Assembly: GCA_016124745.1 (NCBI GenBank)
Contig: WGNC01000022.1
Location: 1-55,544, forward strand
Source: Thiobacillus sp.
Lineage (GTDB): Bacteria > Pseudomonadota > Gammaproteobacteria > Burkholderiales > Thiobacillaceae
Direction: 5' to 3'
Length of the DNA: 55,544 nt
The notes beneath the pieces are model-generated. The model made no database searches. It saw nothing but the letters and a program-made list of their open reading frames with translations, and had not been told where the DNA came from. This document shows positions 8,067 to 15,464 of the stretch, piece after piece; the first letter of the stretch is position 1, and the number at the start of each line of letters is the position of its first letter. The position numbers and the translations under genes were made by a program.

Positions 8067-8100
8067 CCCTGACCCCTGAATCCCGACCCCTGACCCCTCA
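8065..8100 (-). repeat. Right inverted GGGGTCA repeat array
   Basis: On the minus strand: GAGGGGTCAGGGGTC, then GGGATTCAGGGGTCAGGGG. It begins on the stop codon of pdhB and runs into the start codon of the four-helix-bundle gene. Confidence 0.85.
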
Positions 8101-9081
8101 AGCCTTGCCGAACAGCTTCAGCACCGCCTTCACCACATCCTCGTGATCCGGAATCGCCGCTTTTTCCAGCGTGTGGTTGTAGGGCTGCGGCACCAGGGCC
8201 GAGTGGACGCGCACCGGGGCGGCATCCAGTTCGAAGAAGCATTCCTCGTTGATGATGGCGATGACTTCGGATCCGACACCGACCGGCGCTTCGTCTTCTT
8301 CGGCGATGACGGCGCGGTGGGTCTTGCTGACCGATCGCTTGATGCCTGCGCGGTCCAGCGGGGACAGCGAATAGAGGTCGATCACTTCAGCCGAGATGCC
8401 GTACTGCTTGTCGAGGATTTCGGCGGCCTTGAGGCACCAGTGCACCGAGATGTTGTAGCCGAACAGGGTGACGTCGGTGCCGGAGCGCGTGACTTCCGAG
8501 CCTTCCAGCGGGTGGAAGTATTCGCCGTCTGGCACTTCGCCCTTCATGTTGTACATGAGTTCGTGTTCGTTGATGAACACCGGGTCGTCGCTGCGGATCG
8601 CCGATTTCAGCAGGCCGTAGGCCTGCCTGGGGTTGGACGGCGTCACCACGCGCAGGCCGGCGATACCCATGAACACCTTTTCCATGCGCGCCGAATGCTG
8701 CGCGCCGAGCTGGTGCGCCGCGCCGCCGGCGGAGCGGAACACGCACGGCGCGGTGAGCTGGCCGCCCGACATGTAGCGCACCTTGGCGGCGGAGTTGAAC
8801 ATCTGGTCCATCGCCAGCCAGGCGAAGTTGACCGACATGATCTCGATGACGGGGCGCACGCCGAGGAAGGAGGCGCCGATGCCGAGGCCGGTGAAGCCGC
8901 CTTCGGAAATCGGCGTATCCATGACCCGGTGCGGACCGTACTTCTCGTACAGGCCCTTGGTCGCCTTGTAGGTGCCGCCAGCGACGCCGATGTCCTCGCC
9001 CATGCAGATGACCAGCGGATCGCGTGCCATTTCTTCGTCGTGGGCGCGTTGGATCGCTTCCCAGTACATGATGTTTGCCAT
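8098..9081 (-). CDS. pdhB: Pyruvate dehydrogenase E1 component, beta subunit
   Basis: Beta half of the heterotetrameric E1, which with the alpha subunit decarboxylates pyruvate on thiamine diphosphate and passes the acetyl group to lipoyl-E2. The 327 residues are the usual full length and include MGEDIGVAGGTYKATKGL, RVMDTPISEGGFTGLGIG and the FRSAGGAAHQLGAQHS segment typical of 2-oxoacid dehydrogenase beta chains. The start ATG has AAGGAAC seven bases upstream. It is second in the operon, 150 bases after pdhA, and its stop codon is the first triplet of the repeat array that precedes the four-helix-bundle gene. Confidence 0.94.
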   Translation of the reverse strand: MANIMYWEAIQRAHDEEMARDPLVICMGEDIGVAGGTYKATKGLYEKYGPHRVMDTPISEGGFTGLGIGASFLGVRPVIEIMSVNFAWLAMDQMFNSAAKVRYMSGGQLTAPCVFRSAGGAAHQLGAQHSARMEKVFMGIAGLRVVTPSNPRQAYGLLKSAIRSDDPVFINEHELMYNMKGEVPDGEYFHPLEGSEVTRSGTDVTLFGYNISVHWCLKAAEILDKQYGISAEVIDLYSLSPLDRAGIKRSVSKTHRAVIAEEDEAPVGVGSEVIAIINEECFFELDAAPVRVHSALVPQPYNHTLEKAAIPDHEDVVKAVLKLFGKA

Positions 9082-9117
9082 GCTGTGTTCCTTAAATTGC
9101 AGCGTCGCGGAGCGACG

Positions 9118-9222
9118 GCGTCGTCCCCCTCGCCCGCAGGCGGGACATACGAATTTTCGTGGGCTTTAGTCCACAGAAAATCGGAGTCCCCTGGTGGGAG
9201 AGGGATGGGGAGAGGGCCATGC
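9118..9222. repeat. Palindromic repeat in the pdhA-pdhB spacer
   Basis: The outer parts (CCCCCTCGCCCGCAGGCGGG and GTGGGAGAGGGATGGGGAGAG) belong to the same CCCTCTCC/GGAGAGGG class as the island at 4080-4602. In its middle a 10-bp hairpin, ATTTTCGTGG against CCACAGAAAAT, surrounds CTTTAG. It lies within the polycistronic message and may set relative amounts of the two E1 subunits. Confidence 0.65.
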
Positions 9223-9231
9223 CGATGACCA

Positions 9232-10233
9232 TCACGCGGCCTTGCCCGTGAGCCACGGGAGCTGGGTTTCACGGTCGGCGAAAACGTATTTTTCGCGATC
9301 CTCGACGCGCGGCTCGGGCGATTCCTCGGAGAACTTGATGACTTCGTTCTCGATATAGGCGTCGGTTTCCTTTTCCAATGCCTCGAACGCCTCCATGGTC
9401 AGCGCGCCTTCCTTGATCAGGCGGTCGCGCAGGATGAAGATGGGGTCGCGCTGCTTCCACAGTTCCTCTTCCTCGCGCGAGCGGTAGCCGCGCGAATCGG
9501 ACATCGAGTGGCCGCGATAACGATACGTCATCAGTTCGAGGAAGTAGGGTCCGTTGCCCGAACGCACATGGTCGACGGCCTTGCGCGCATGCTCGTAGAC
9601 CACTTCGATGTCCTGGCCGTCGCATTCGTCGGCCGGGATGTTGTAGCCGGCGACGCGCTTGTGCTGGTGGATCACGGCGGTGGAACGTTCGATCGAGGTG
9701 CCGATGCCGTAGAGGTTGTTTTCACACACGAACAGCACCGGCAGTTTCCACAGCGCGGCCATGTTCAGCGTTTCGTGGAACACGCCCTGGTTGTTGGCGG
9801 CGTCGCCGAGGAAGCAGATGGCGATCTCGTCGCCGCCCTTCAGCTGGATCGCCTTGGCGATGCCCGCCGCAAGCGGGAAAGGGCCGCCCACCAGTGCATA
9901 GCCGCCCATGAAGCGCTTGTCGGTGTCGAAGATGTGCATCGAACCGCCGCGGCCTTTGCTCGATCCGGTTTCCTTGCCGTACAGCTCGGCCATCACTTCC
10001 TTGGGGTCGGCGCCGCACTTGATCGCGTGCACGTGGTCGCGGTAGCCGGTGATGACGTAATCGTGCCCGGGGCGGGCCGCTTCCATGACGCCGTTGCAGC
10101 AGGCTTCCTGGCCGGGATAGAGGTGGAGGAAGCCGCCGATCTTGCGTTCGATATAGGCCTGATAGCAGCGCTCTTCAAAACGGCGGTGCAACACCATTTC
10201 GCGCAGCACGCGTTTCTTGTCTTCAATCTTCAT
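9232..10233 (-). CDS. pdhA: Pyruvate dehydrogenase E1 component, alpha subunit
   Basis: Alpha half of E1 (333 residues), binding thiamine diphosphate through GDAANNQGVFHETLNMA and ENNLYGIGTS (the GDG-N(N) type motif). The phosphorylation-loop-like RYRGHSMSD and substrate-side RFMGGYALVGG are conserved. I place the start at ATG 10231-10233 (MKIEDKKRVLREMVL), preceded by AAGGG; the frame stays open upstream for 700 bases, but that stretch runs antisense to the start of the aminopeptidase gene. It is the first gene of the pdhA-pdhB-(cassette)-aceF/lpd operon, transcribed divergently from the M17 aminopeptidase from a shared 123-base spacer. Confidence 0.94.
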   Translation of the reverse strand: MKIEDKKRVLREMVLHRRFEERCYQAYIERKIGGFLHLYPGQEACCNGVMEAARPGHDYVITGYRDHVHAIKCGADPKEVMAELYGKETGSSKGRGGSMHIFDTDKRFMGGYALVGGPFPLAAGIAKAIQLKGGDEIAICFLGDAANNQGVFHETLNMAALWKLPVLFVCENNLYGIGTSIERSTAVIHQHKRVAGYNIPADECDGQDIEVVYEHARKAVDHVRSGNGPYFLELMTYRYRGHSMSDSRGYRSREEEELWKQRDPIFILRDRLIKEGALTMEAFEALEKETDAYIENEVIKFSEESPEPRVEDREKYVFADRETQLPWLTGKAA

Positions 10234-10356
10234 TCGGTTACCCTTGTTCGATGGGGCGGAAAATGCGCTGGAAAAGGTCGCTTGAATAAGCAAACGCCGA
10301 ATTATCCGGCAAACCCCGCCAACCATCAAGAAAAACGCCATCCCCAAGGAACCGTC

Positions 10357-11835
10357 ATGCTGCCTAAACTGACTGAAAACAAACAGGAAATCACTGTCAA
10401 ATCGCTGGAAACGGCGGGCCATGCCCTGATCCTTCTGCCGGTAGCGAAAACCCTGCCCGATGTACCGGGCGGCGTCCAGCTCAGGGCAGTCATGAAGCGG
10501 CGCGATCTCAATCTCGACGCCTTGGCCAAATCGCCGGTGGCGGTGCAATTGCCCGGAGGCACGCTCGCCGTCTATGCCATGCTCAAGGTCGACGCCAGCA
10601 CCTTCGAGTCCCACGAAGCGGTGCGCAAGGGTTTGGCGCTGCTGCTGGCCGAACATCCCAAGGTGCTGGCATTGGCGGTGTTCGGCGACGCGGCCTTCAA
10701 GGCGCGCGCTGCGGAGGCGGCGGTCTATACGACGCTGGTCAATGCCGTGCCGCTGCCGTCGCGAAAGTCCAAAAGCGATGCCGTCCTGAAATCCGTTGCG
10801 CTGCATGGTTACCAACCCGCCGATGGCTTCGCGCGCGTCAAGGCGCTGGCCGAAGGCAACGTGCTCACCCGCAGCCTCACCGTGCAGGGGCCGGACGAAC
10901 TCACCCCCGGCGTCTACCGCAAGCGCATCAAGGCGCTGGCCAAGCAATACGACTGGACGATCGAGGAATACGCCTACGACAAGCTGAAGAAAATGGGCGC
11001 CGGCGCGTTCTGTGCGGTGGCGCAGGGATCGCCGGCGAAGGATGCGGCGATCGTGCGCATCAGCTACAAGGGGCCTAAAAAGGGGTCGGGGGTCAGGGGT
11101 CAGGGATCAGGGAAGTCGGTGGCCTTCGTCGGCAAGGGCATCTGCTTCGACACCGGCGGCCACAACCTCAAGCCGGCCAAATACATGCAGGGCATGCACG
11201 AGGACATGAACGGCTCGGCGGTGGTGCTGGGCATCCTGGCCGCCGCCTCGAAGTTGAAGCTACCGGTCGCGCTGGAGGGTTGGGTCGCACTCGCCGAGAA
11301 CCACATCAGCCCCGAGGCGTACCGGCAGAACGAAGTGGTCAAGGCGCTCAACGGCACCACAATCGAAATCGTCCACACCGACGCCGAAGGCCGCATGGTG
11401 CTGGCCGACACGCTGACGCTGGCGGCCAGGGGCAAGCCTGCGCTGATCGCCGATTTCGCCACGCTGACCGGTACCATGCACTACGCGCTCGGCAGCCGCA
11501 TGTCCGGCGTGTTCGCTTCTTCCAGCGCGCTGGCGCACTCGGCGTCTCGCGCCGCGACCCTCAGCGGCGAGCGCATCGTCGTGTTTCCGTATCCCGAGGA
11601 CTACGACAGCAGCCTCGATTCGACGGTGGCCGACGTCAAGCAATGCAGCATGGAGGGTGAGGCCGACCACATCCTCGCCACCCGTTTCCTTTCCCATTTC
11701 GTCGGCGACACGCCGTGGCTGCACATGGACCTGTCGGGTCACAGCTGCAAAGGCGGGCTGGGCGCGGTGATGAGCGACGCCAACGGCTTCGGCGTGGCGT
11801 GGGCGATGGCGCTGCTGGACGGAATGCGGGGCTAG
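10357..11835 (+). CDS. M17 family leucyl aminopeptidase-like protein with repeat-derived loop
   Basis: Cytosolic two-metal aminopeptidase of the M17 family, 492 residues. The core motifs are present: VGKGICFDTGGHNLKP (K260 and a metal-site Asp) and TDAEGRMVLADTL (D342, E344, R346). Divergence from PepA (for example FDTGGHNLKP instead of FDSGGISIKP) places it in a sub-family whose substrate I cannot name. ATG 10357 follows AAGGA. Residues about 242-252 (GSGVRGQGSG) are encoded by a GGGGTCA-type repeat lying just ahead of the catalytic domain, so the repeat has entered the reading frame without breaking it. Convergent with the phospholipase D gene. Confidence 0.9.
   Translation: MLPKLTENKQEITVKSLETAGHALILLPVAKTLPDVPGGVQLRAVMKRRDLNLDALAKSPVAVQLPGGTLAVYAMLKVDASTFESHEAVRKGLALLLAEHPKVLALAVFGDAAFKARAAEAAVYTTLVNAVPLPSRKSKSDAVLKSVALHGYQPADGFARVKALAEGNVLTRSLTVQGPDELTPGVYRKRIKALAKQYDWTIEEYAYDKLKKMGAGAFCAVAQGSPAKDAAIVRISYKGPKKGSGVRGQGSGKSVAFVGKGICFDTGGHNLKPAKYMQGMHEDMNGSAVVLGILAAASKLKLPVALEGWVALAENHISPEAYRQNEVVKALNGTTIEIVHTDAEGRMVLADTLTLAARGKPALIADFATLTGTMHYALGSRMSGVFASSSALAHSASRAATLSGERIVVFPYPEDYDSSLDSTVADVKQCSMEGEADHILATRFLSHFVGDTPWLHMDLSGHSCKGGLGAVMSDANGFGVAWAMALLDGMRG
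11082..11113 (+). repeat. GGGGTCA-type repeat inside the aminopeptidase gene
   Basis: Four head-to-tail units (GGGGTCGG, GGGTCA, GGGGTCA, GGGATCA) followed by GGG. Same family as the arrays at 6136, 7670 and 8065. Confidence 0.85.
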
Positions 11836-11874
11836 GAAGATCCTTCGGCCGCAACGACGGCACGTGCGCCGGCT

Positions 11875-13932
11875 TTACAACTGGTCGGCGATGAACTCGG
11901 CGATGTAGTCGTTCCAGCCCACCGGTTTTGCCTCGGTCCATTCGGTGGAGCGGGCGAAATCGGCCTCGAACAGATCGCGCTCGATGAGCGCCACAAAGTG
12001 CGGGTCCGACGTCGCGAGATTGGTCTCCTGGTTGATGCGCAGGCTGAGCTTGTCGAAGTTGGCCGATCCCACGCAGGCCCAGCCATCGAAGAGCGCAGCC
12101 TTGACGTGCGTCATGCCGGGGTAGCCGTAGACCCGGACGCCGTTGCGGATGAAGGCCTTGGCGGCGAGCAGGTTGGCGCCGTTCATGAACCCGGAGTCGC
12201 TGCGGACGGGCAGGACGACACGCACGTCGACGCCGCGCCGGCGTGCGCGGATCAGTTCGGCGATGACGTCGTCCTCCGAAACATAGGGCTGTTCGATATA
12301 GATGCGGGAGCGGGCCTGGCGGATCGCGGCAAGCTGGGCGCGCAGGATCTGGGCGTCGCCGGTGCGGGTGTAGAGCGGACGAATGTCGATGAAGCCGGGC
12401 TGGTCCGCCTTGCCGGAATAGGGCTCGTCCTTCAGCGAGGCGAGGGCGTACGCGAGATCGCCGCCGAAGCCGGCATAGGCCCAGCGCTTGTCGAAATCCT
12501 TGAGTAGGCGGCCGACGATCGGGCCATCCAGTTCGACCATGAGGTCGTGCCATTCGTAGCGGTATTCGCGGCCGATGTTCATGCCGCCCAGGAATGCCTT
12601 GCTGCGGTCGACGACGATGACCTTGGTGTGATCGGATGTCAGCCAGGGATTGTTGACCATGCGCACCTCGACGTTCGAATCCTGCTGCAGATAGCTGGCA
12701 ATCGATACCGGCGGCTTGCGGCGCGAGTAATAAGGCGATTTCGAGGGGATCTGGCCTGCCGCCAGCGTGCCGAGCTGGTCGATCAATACCCGCACCCTGA
12801 TCTCGTGCGAACGGCGCTTCAGCAGATCGGCGATGCGCAGCGCATAGTCGTCGCTGTCGAAAATATAGAGCCGGATCTCGACCGATTCGCGCGCATCCTG
12901 AATGGCCTGGACCAGCGACACGAAAAAGGCCTCGCCATCGATAAGCGGCTTCATGCTGCCGCGATATTGCTCGGCGCCGACGAGTGTGTCGAGGTGCTGT
13001 TCCCATTTCGCCAGGTCCATTCCCGCACCGGTGGCGAGCGGCGGCGGGACACCGTTCGCCGCCGCCGTGCCGTGCGGCAGCAGGACAATTCCGGAATGCG
13101 CGGCAAGCCACAGCAGCCGGTTCGTCATGGTGACCGGATGGCCGAGCGCGGTGAACACATGGCTGCGAAACGCCAGGGAATCGATCAGCCGCAGCGAATA
13201 TCCCAGCTTGCGACCGGGCGGCAGCGGGCTGGGCGGCTGGGCGATGAACACCGACTGACTGCGGCTGAAGTCGAACAGCACAAAGGCTTCGCCGAGTTCG
13301 TCTTCGCCCACCACGAACAGAACCGGCGCGGACGCCGTGCCCTCGCGCGACAATTCAGCTTTCAGATATTCATTGGCGCGGGACGCGAAGGCTTCCTCGC
13401 TGATGCGCCGCCCAATCCGCAGCGCCGCCGGCTTGCTTTCCAGCCGATAACTGTGCAGCTTGCCCGCGGCATCGCGCTGCAACACGATATCGTGCCCCTG
13501 CACCGCCACCAGCGTGCCCGTTGCCGGATCGTCAGGGGCCATCTCCTCCAGAAGCGTGCCGACCAGCGCCGTCCAGCGCGCATTGTCGAAAAGCGTGACC
13601 GGCTGCCAGTCGCGCTGCAATGCGTCCGGACTGGCAGGAATATCCGTCGCCAGGTCGATGACGGCCGTGCGGTAGTTGTGCTGGTTCGGGCTGAGGTCGT
13701 TCACCGTCCAGGTCGCCATGAGAAAGGCTTTTTCATGACCCATGCTGTATTGCAACACCAGTTGCCCGTCCCGATAGAAGGCGCCATCGGGTTGCAGGCC
13801 CAGCAGCGACTCCGCGTCGCCCGATGCAGCGGAATCGGGACGGGTGGCGCAACCACCCAAGCATAAGGCAAGCACGATGAGCAGGTGTGCCCAGATCGGC
13901 ATTGCATGTCTAGTCCAGTCAGCGTGACGCAT
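11875..13932 (-). CDS. Phospholipase D / cardiolipin synthase-like lipoprotein
   Basis: About 685 residues. The C-terminal half carries two PLD catalytic motifs, SDHTKVIVVDRS (H435) and THVKAALFDG (H609), each followed by a GG/GS-N element (GGMN, GSANFD), as in bacterial cardiolipin synthases. The N-terminal half (to about residue 300) is a domain I do not recognise. The start is uncertain: ATG 13930-13932 gives a positively charged n-region before LLIVLALCLGGC, a lipobox that would anchor the protein in the membrane; ATG 13902 would also work. Likely acts on phospholipids in the envelope. Single gene, divergent from rluA. Confidence 0.85.
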   Translation of the reverse strand: MRHADWTRHAMPIWAHLLIVLALCLGGCATRPDSAASGDAESLLGLQPDGAFYRDGQLVLQYSMGHEKAFLMATWTVNDLSPNQHNYRTAVIDLATDIPASPDALQRDWQPVTLFDNARWTALVGTLLEEMAPDDPATGTLVAVQGHDIVLQRDAAGKLHSYRLESKPAALRIGRRISEEAFASRANEYLKAELSREGTASAPVLFVVGEDELGEAFVLFDFSRSQSVFIAQPPSPLPPGRKLGYSLRLIDSLAFRSHVFTALGHPVTMTNRLLWLAAHSGIVLLPHGTAAANGVPPPLATGAGMDLAKWEQHLDTLVGAEQYRGSMKPLIDGEAFFVSLVQAIQDARESVEIRLYIFDSDDYALRIADLLKRRSHEIRVRVLIDQLGTLAAGQIPSKSPYYSRRKPPVSIASYLQQDSNVEVRMVNNPWLTSDHTKVIVVDRSKAFLGGMNIGREYRYEWHDLMVELDGPIVGRLLKDFDKRWAYAGFGGDLAYALASLKDEPYSGKADQPGFIDIRPLYTRTGDAQILRAQLAAIRQARSRIYIEQPYVSEDDVIAELIRARRRGVDVRVVLPVRSDSGFMNGANLLAAKAFIRNGVRVYGYPGMTHVKAALFDGWACVGSANFDKLSLRINQETNLATSDPHFVALIERDLFEADFARSTEWTEAKPVGWNDYIAEFIADQL

Positions 13933-14094
13933 GAATTGATCATCCATGAGCACGTCCGCGCCAGCAACCCTTATCAAATCCAACCTGAAGTGGAGTATCG
14001 GTAGCAAACGCCTTCAGCTCAGGCCGGCATCGTGACTATCATTGCGATTCCTGAATTTGAGATCTGCTCCGGCCACCCCGTGGCGCTGATCATG

Positions 14095-14751
14095 ATGCCG
14101 ACGTCCGACACCCTTGTCATCGAGTCCTTGTACCTTGACGACGCCCTGCTGGTAGTCGACAAGCCCAGCGGCCTGCTGGCGGTGCCGGGGCGCGGCGTCG
14201 ACAAGCAGGACTGTCTGAGTGCTCGAGTGCAGGCCCGCTATCCGGATGCCCTCATCGTGCATCGCCTCGACATGGCCACCTCCGGGGTGATGGTGATGGC
14301 GCGCGGCCCGGCAGCGCAGCGTCAACTCAGCAAGGCGTTCGCTGCACACGAGGTGAGCAAGCGCTACATCGCGATCGTGGCGGGCCGGCTGGAGGCGCCG
14401 GTGCAAGCGTGGGGAGAGATCGATCTGCCCATCGTCGTCGACTGGCCCAGGCGGCCCTTGCGCATCGTCGATCATCAAACCGGAAAGCCCAGCCTCACGC
14501 GCTGGCGTGTACTCGGGTACGACGCGAGCGAAACAAACACCCGGGTCGAACTCGAACCTCTCACCGGTCGTTCGCACCAGCTGCGGCTGCATATGCGCGA
14601 GTTGGGTCATCCGATCCTGGGTGATACGCTGTATGCGCCACCGGCTGTCCAGACCATGGCGGGGCGATTGATGCTGCATGCGGCATCGTTGCGCTTCGCG
14701 CACCCGGTGACGGGGGAGCAACTTGCGTTCGAGCGTCCCGCACCGTTCTGA
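14095..14751 (+). CDS. rluA: Dual-specificity 23S rRNA / tRNA pseudouridine synthase RluA-type
   Basis: Converts specific uridines in 23S rRNA and tRNA to pseudouridine. The catalytic motif HRLDMATSG holds the nucleophilic Asp; VDKPSGLLAVPGRG, TGRSHQLRLHM and LGHPILGD match the RluA family across its full length of about 218 residues. There is no S4 domain, which also fits RluA rather than RluC or RluD. I chose ATG 14095 because the family begins close to this point; ATG 14092 and GTG 14032 are in frame but add unrelated residues. No clear ribosome binding site. Confidence 0.85.
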   Translation: MPTSDTLVIESLYLDDALLVVDKPSGLLAVPGRGVDKQDCLSARVQARYPDALIVHRLDMATSGVMVMARGPAAQRQLSKAFAAHEVSKRYIAIVAGRLEAPVQAWGEIDLPIVVDWPRRPLRIVDHQTGKPSLTRWRVLGYDASETNTRVELEPLTGRSHQLRLHMRELGHPILGDTLYAPPAVQTMAGRLMLHAASLRFAHPVTGEQLAFERPAPF

Positions 14752-14797
14752 GGGTGGTTCGATTATTTTCGCTGGCGACGGTGTGGCGTGTGTCGCT

Positions 14798-15301
14798 TCA
14801 GCGCATCTTCAGCACAGCGGCCTTGGGCACCACCAGCCTCACGTAATCGAGGGCTTCGTAGTTGCGGATTTGCGTGGGCCCCGCGGGCGCCACGTCGATG
14901 TAGGCAGGGAAATCCTCGACCGCCATTCCGCGCCAGCCGGCAAAGGTTCCGCAGACATGCACCGGAATGCCGTCGCGGCTGAGGTTTTCGGCGAGTTCAT
15001 GCACTGCCGGATTGCCGGCACGGCCGCCGGTCTGCAGCGCGAACATTTCCTGGCCGTGTGTCACCAGCGCCATCGGCAGGTCGGAGAAACGCGCCCTCAG
15101 TTGCTGCGAGGCGTGCTTTACCCAGGGCAGTGCGACTTCGAGCGCACCCGGGTCGCGATCGACGATTTCGAACACCACGCCTGGCGGAGCCTGCGGGCGC
15201 GCCAGCAGTTCGTCGAGGGTGGGCGGTGCCGCAACGGCCGAGCCTGCCAGGGCGAGCAGGCCGATCCAGCAGGACAGCAAACGCTTGAGAACCGAATTCA
15301 T
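14798..15301 (-). CDS. Exported DsrE/DsrF-like protein
   Basis: A 167-residue protein with a signal peptide (KRLLSCWIGLLALAGSAVAA) and then a small alpha/beta domain resembling the DsrE family of sulfur-relay proteins. Visible features are PMALVTHGQEMFAL, a single conserved-looking cysteine in VHVCGTF, and the C-terminal AYIDVAPAGPTQI. DsrE proteins move sulfur in the cytoplasm of sulfur oxidisers, so an exported version is noteworthy; what it carries is unknown. Start ATG 15299-15301 begins the signal peptide; the frame is open further upstream but that part overlaps the next gene's end. Confidence 0.65.
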   Translation of the reverse strand: MNSVLKRLLSCWIGLLALAGSAVAAPPTLDELLARPQAPPGVVFEIVDRDPGALEVALPWVKHASQQLRARFSDLPMALVTHGQEMFALQTGGRAGNPAVHELAENLSRDGIPVHVCGTFAGWRGMAVEDFPAYIDVAPAGPTQIRNYEALDYVRLVVPKAAVLKMR

Positions 15302-15464
15302 GATGTTGGAAACCGGATCGGGCTTTGAAGTTAACGGCATCGACTTTGAGGATGTCTCCATTTCTGCCCGGCGGCCTGCGAGGTCAGGCGTCATGGCGGC
15401 CTGTTGGGTGGGTCCGCTCGCAAACGGGTGCTCTCCAGAAGCCGTGCGCGGGATGTCGTCGTGG

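Larger units (their letters stand above)
7670..8100. mobile_element. Candidate four-helix-bundle cassette flanked by inverted GGGGTCA repeat arrays
   Basis: Left array at 7670-7700 reads GGATTCAGGGGTCAGG twice on the plus strand. Right array at 8065-8100 carries the same core on the minus strand (GGGATTCAGGGGTCAGGGG). The arrays thus face each other around a single gene, 7695-8066. The gene's GTG start lies in the right array and its TGA stop in the left one, and the stop codon of pdhB (8098-8100) is the outermost repeat triplet. The unit sits between pdhB and aceF/lpd, where nothing related to pyruvate dehydrogenase is expected. Mobility is inferred from this layout and from solo repeat copies at 6136 and 11082. 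Confidence 0.6.

Noticed and set aside
9508..10356. Upstream extension of the aminopeptidase frame by 283 codons
   Set aside because: It runs antisense through pdhA; ATG 10357 has a good ribosome binding site and fits the family.
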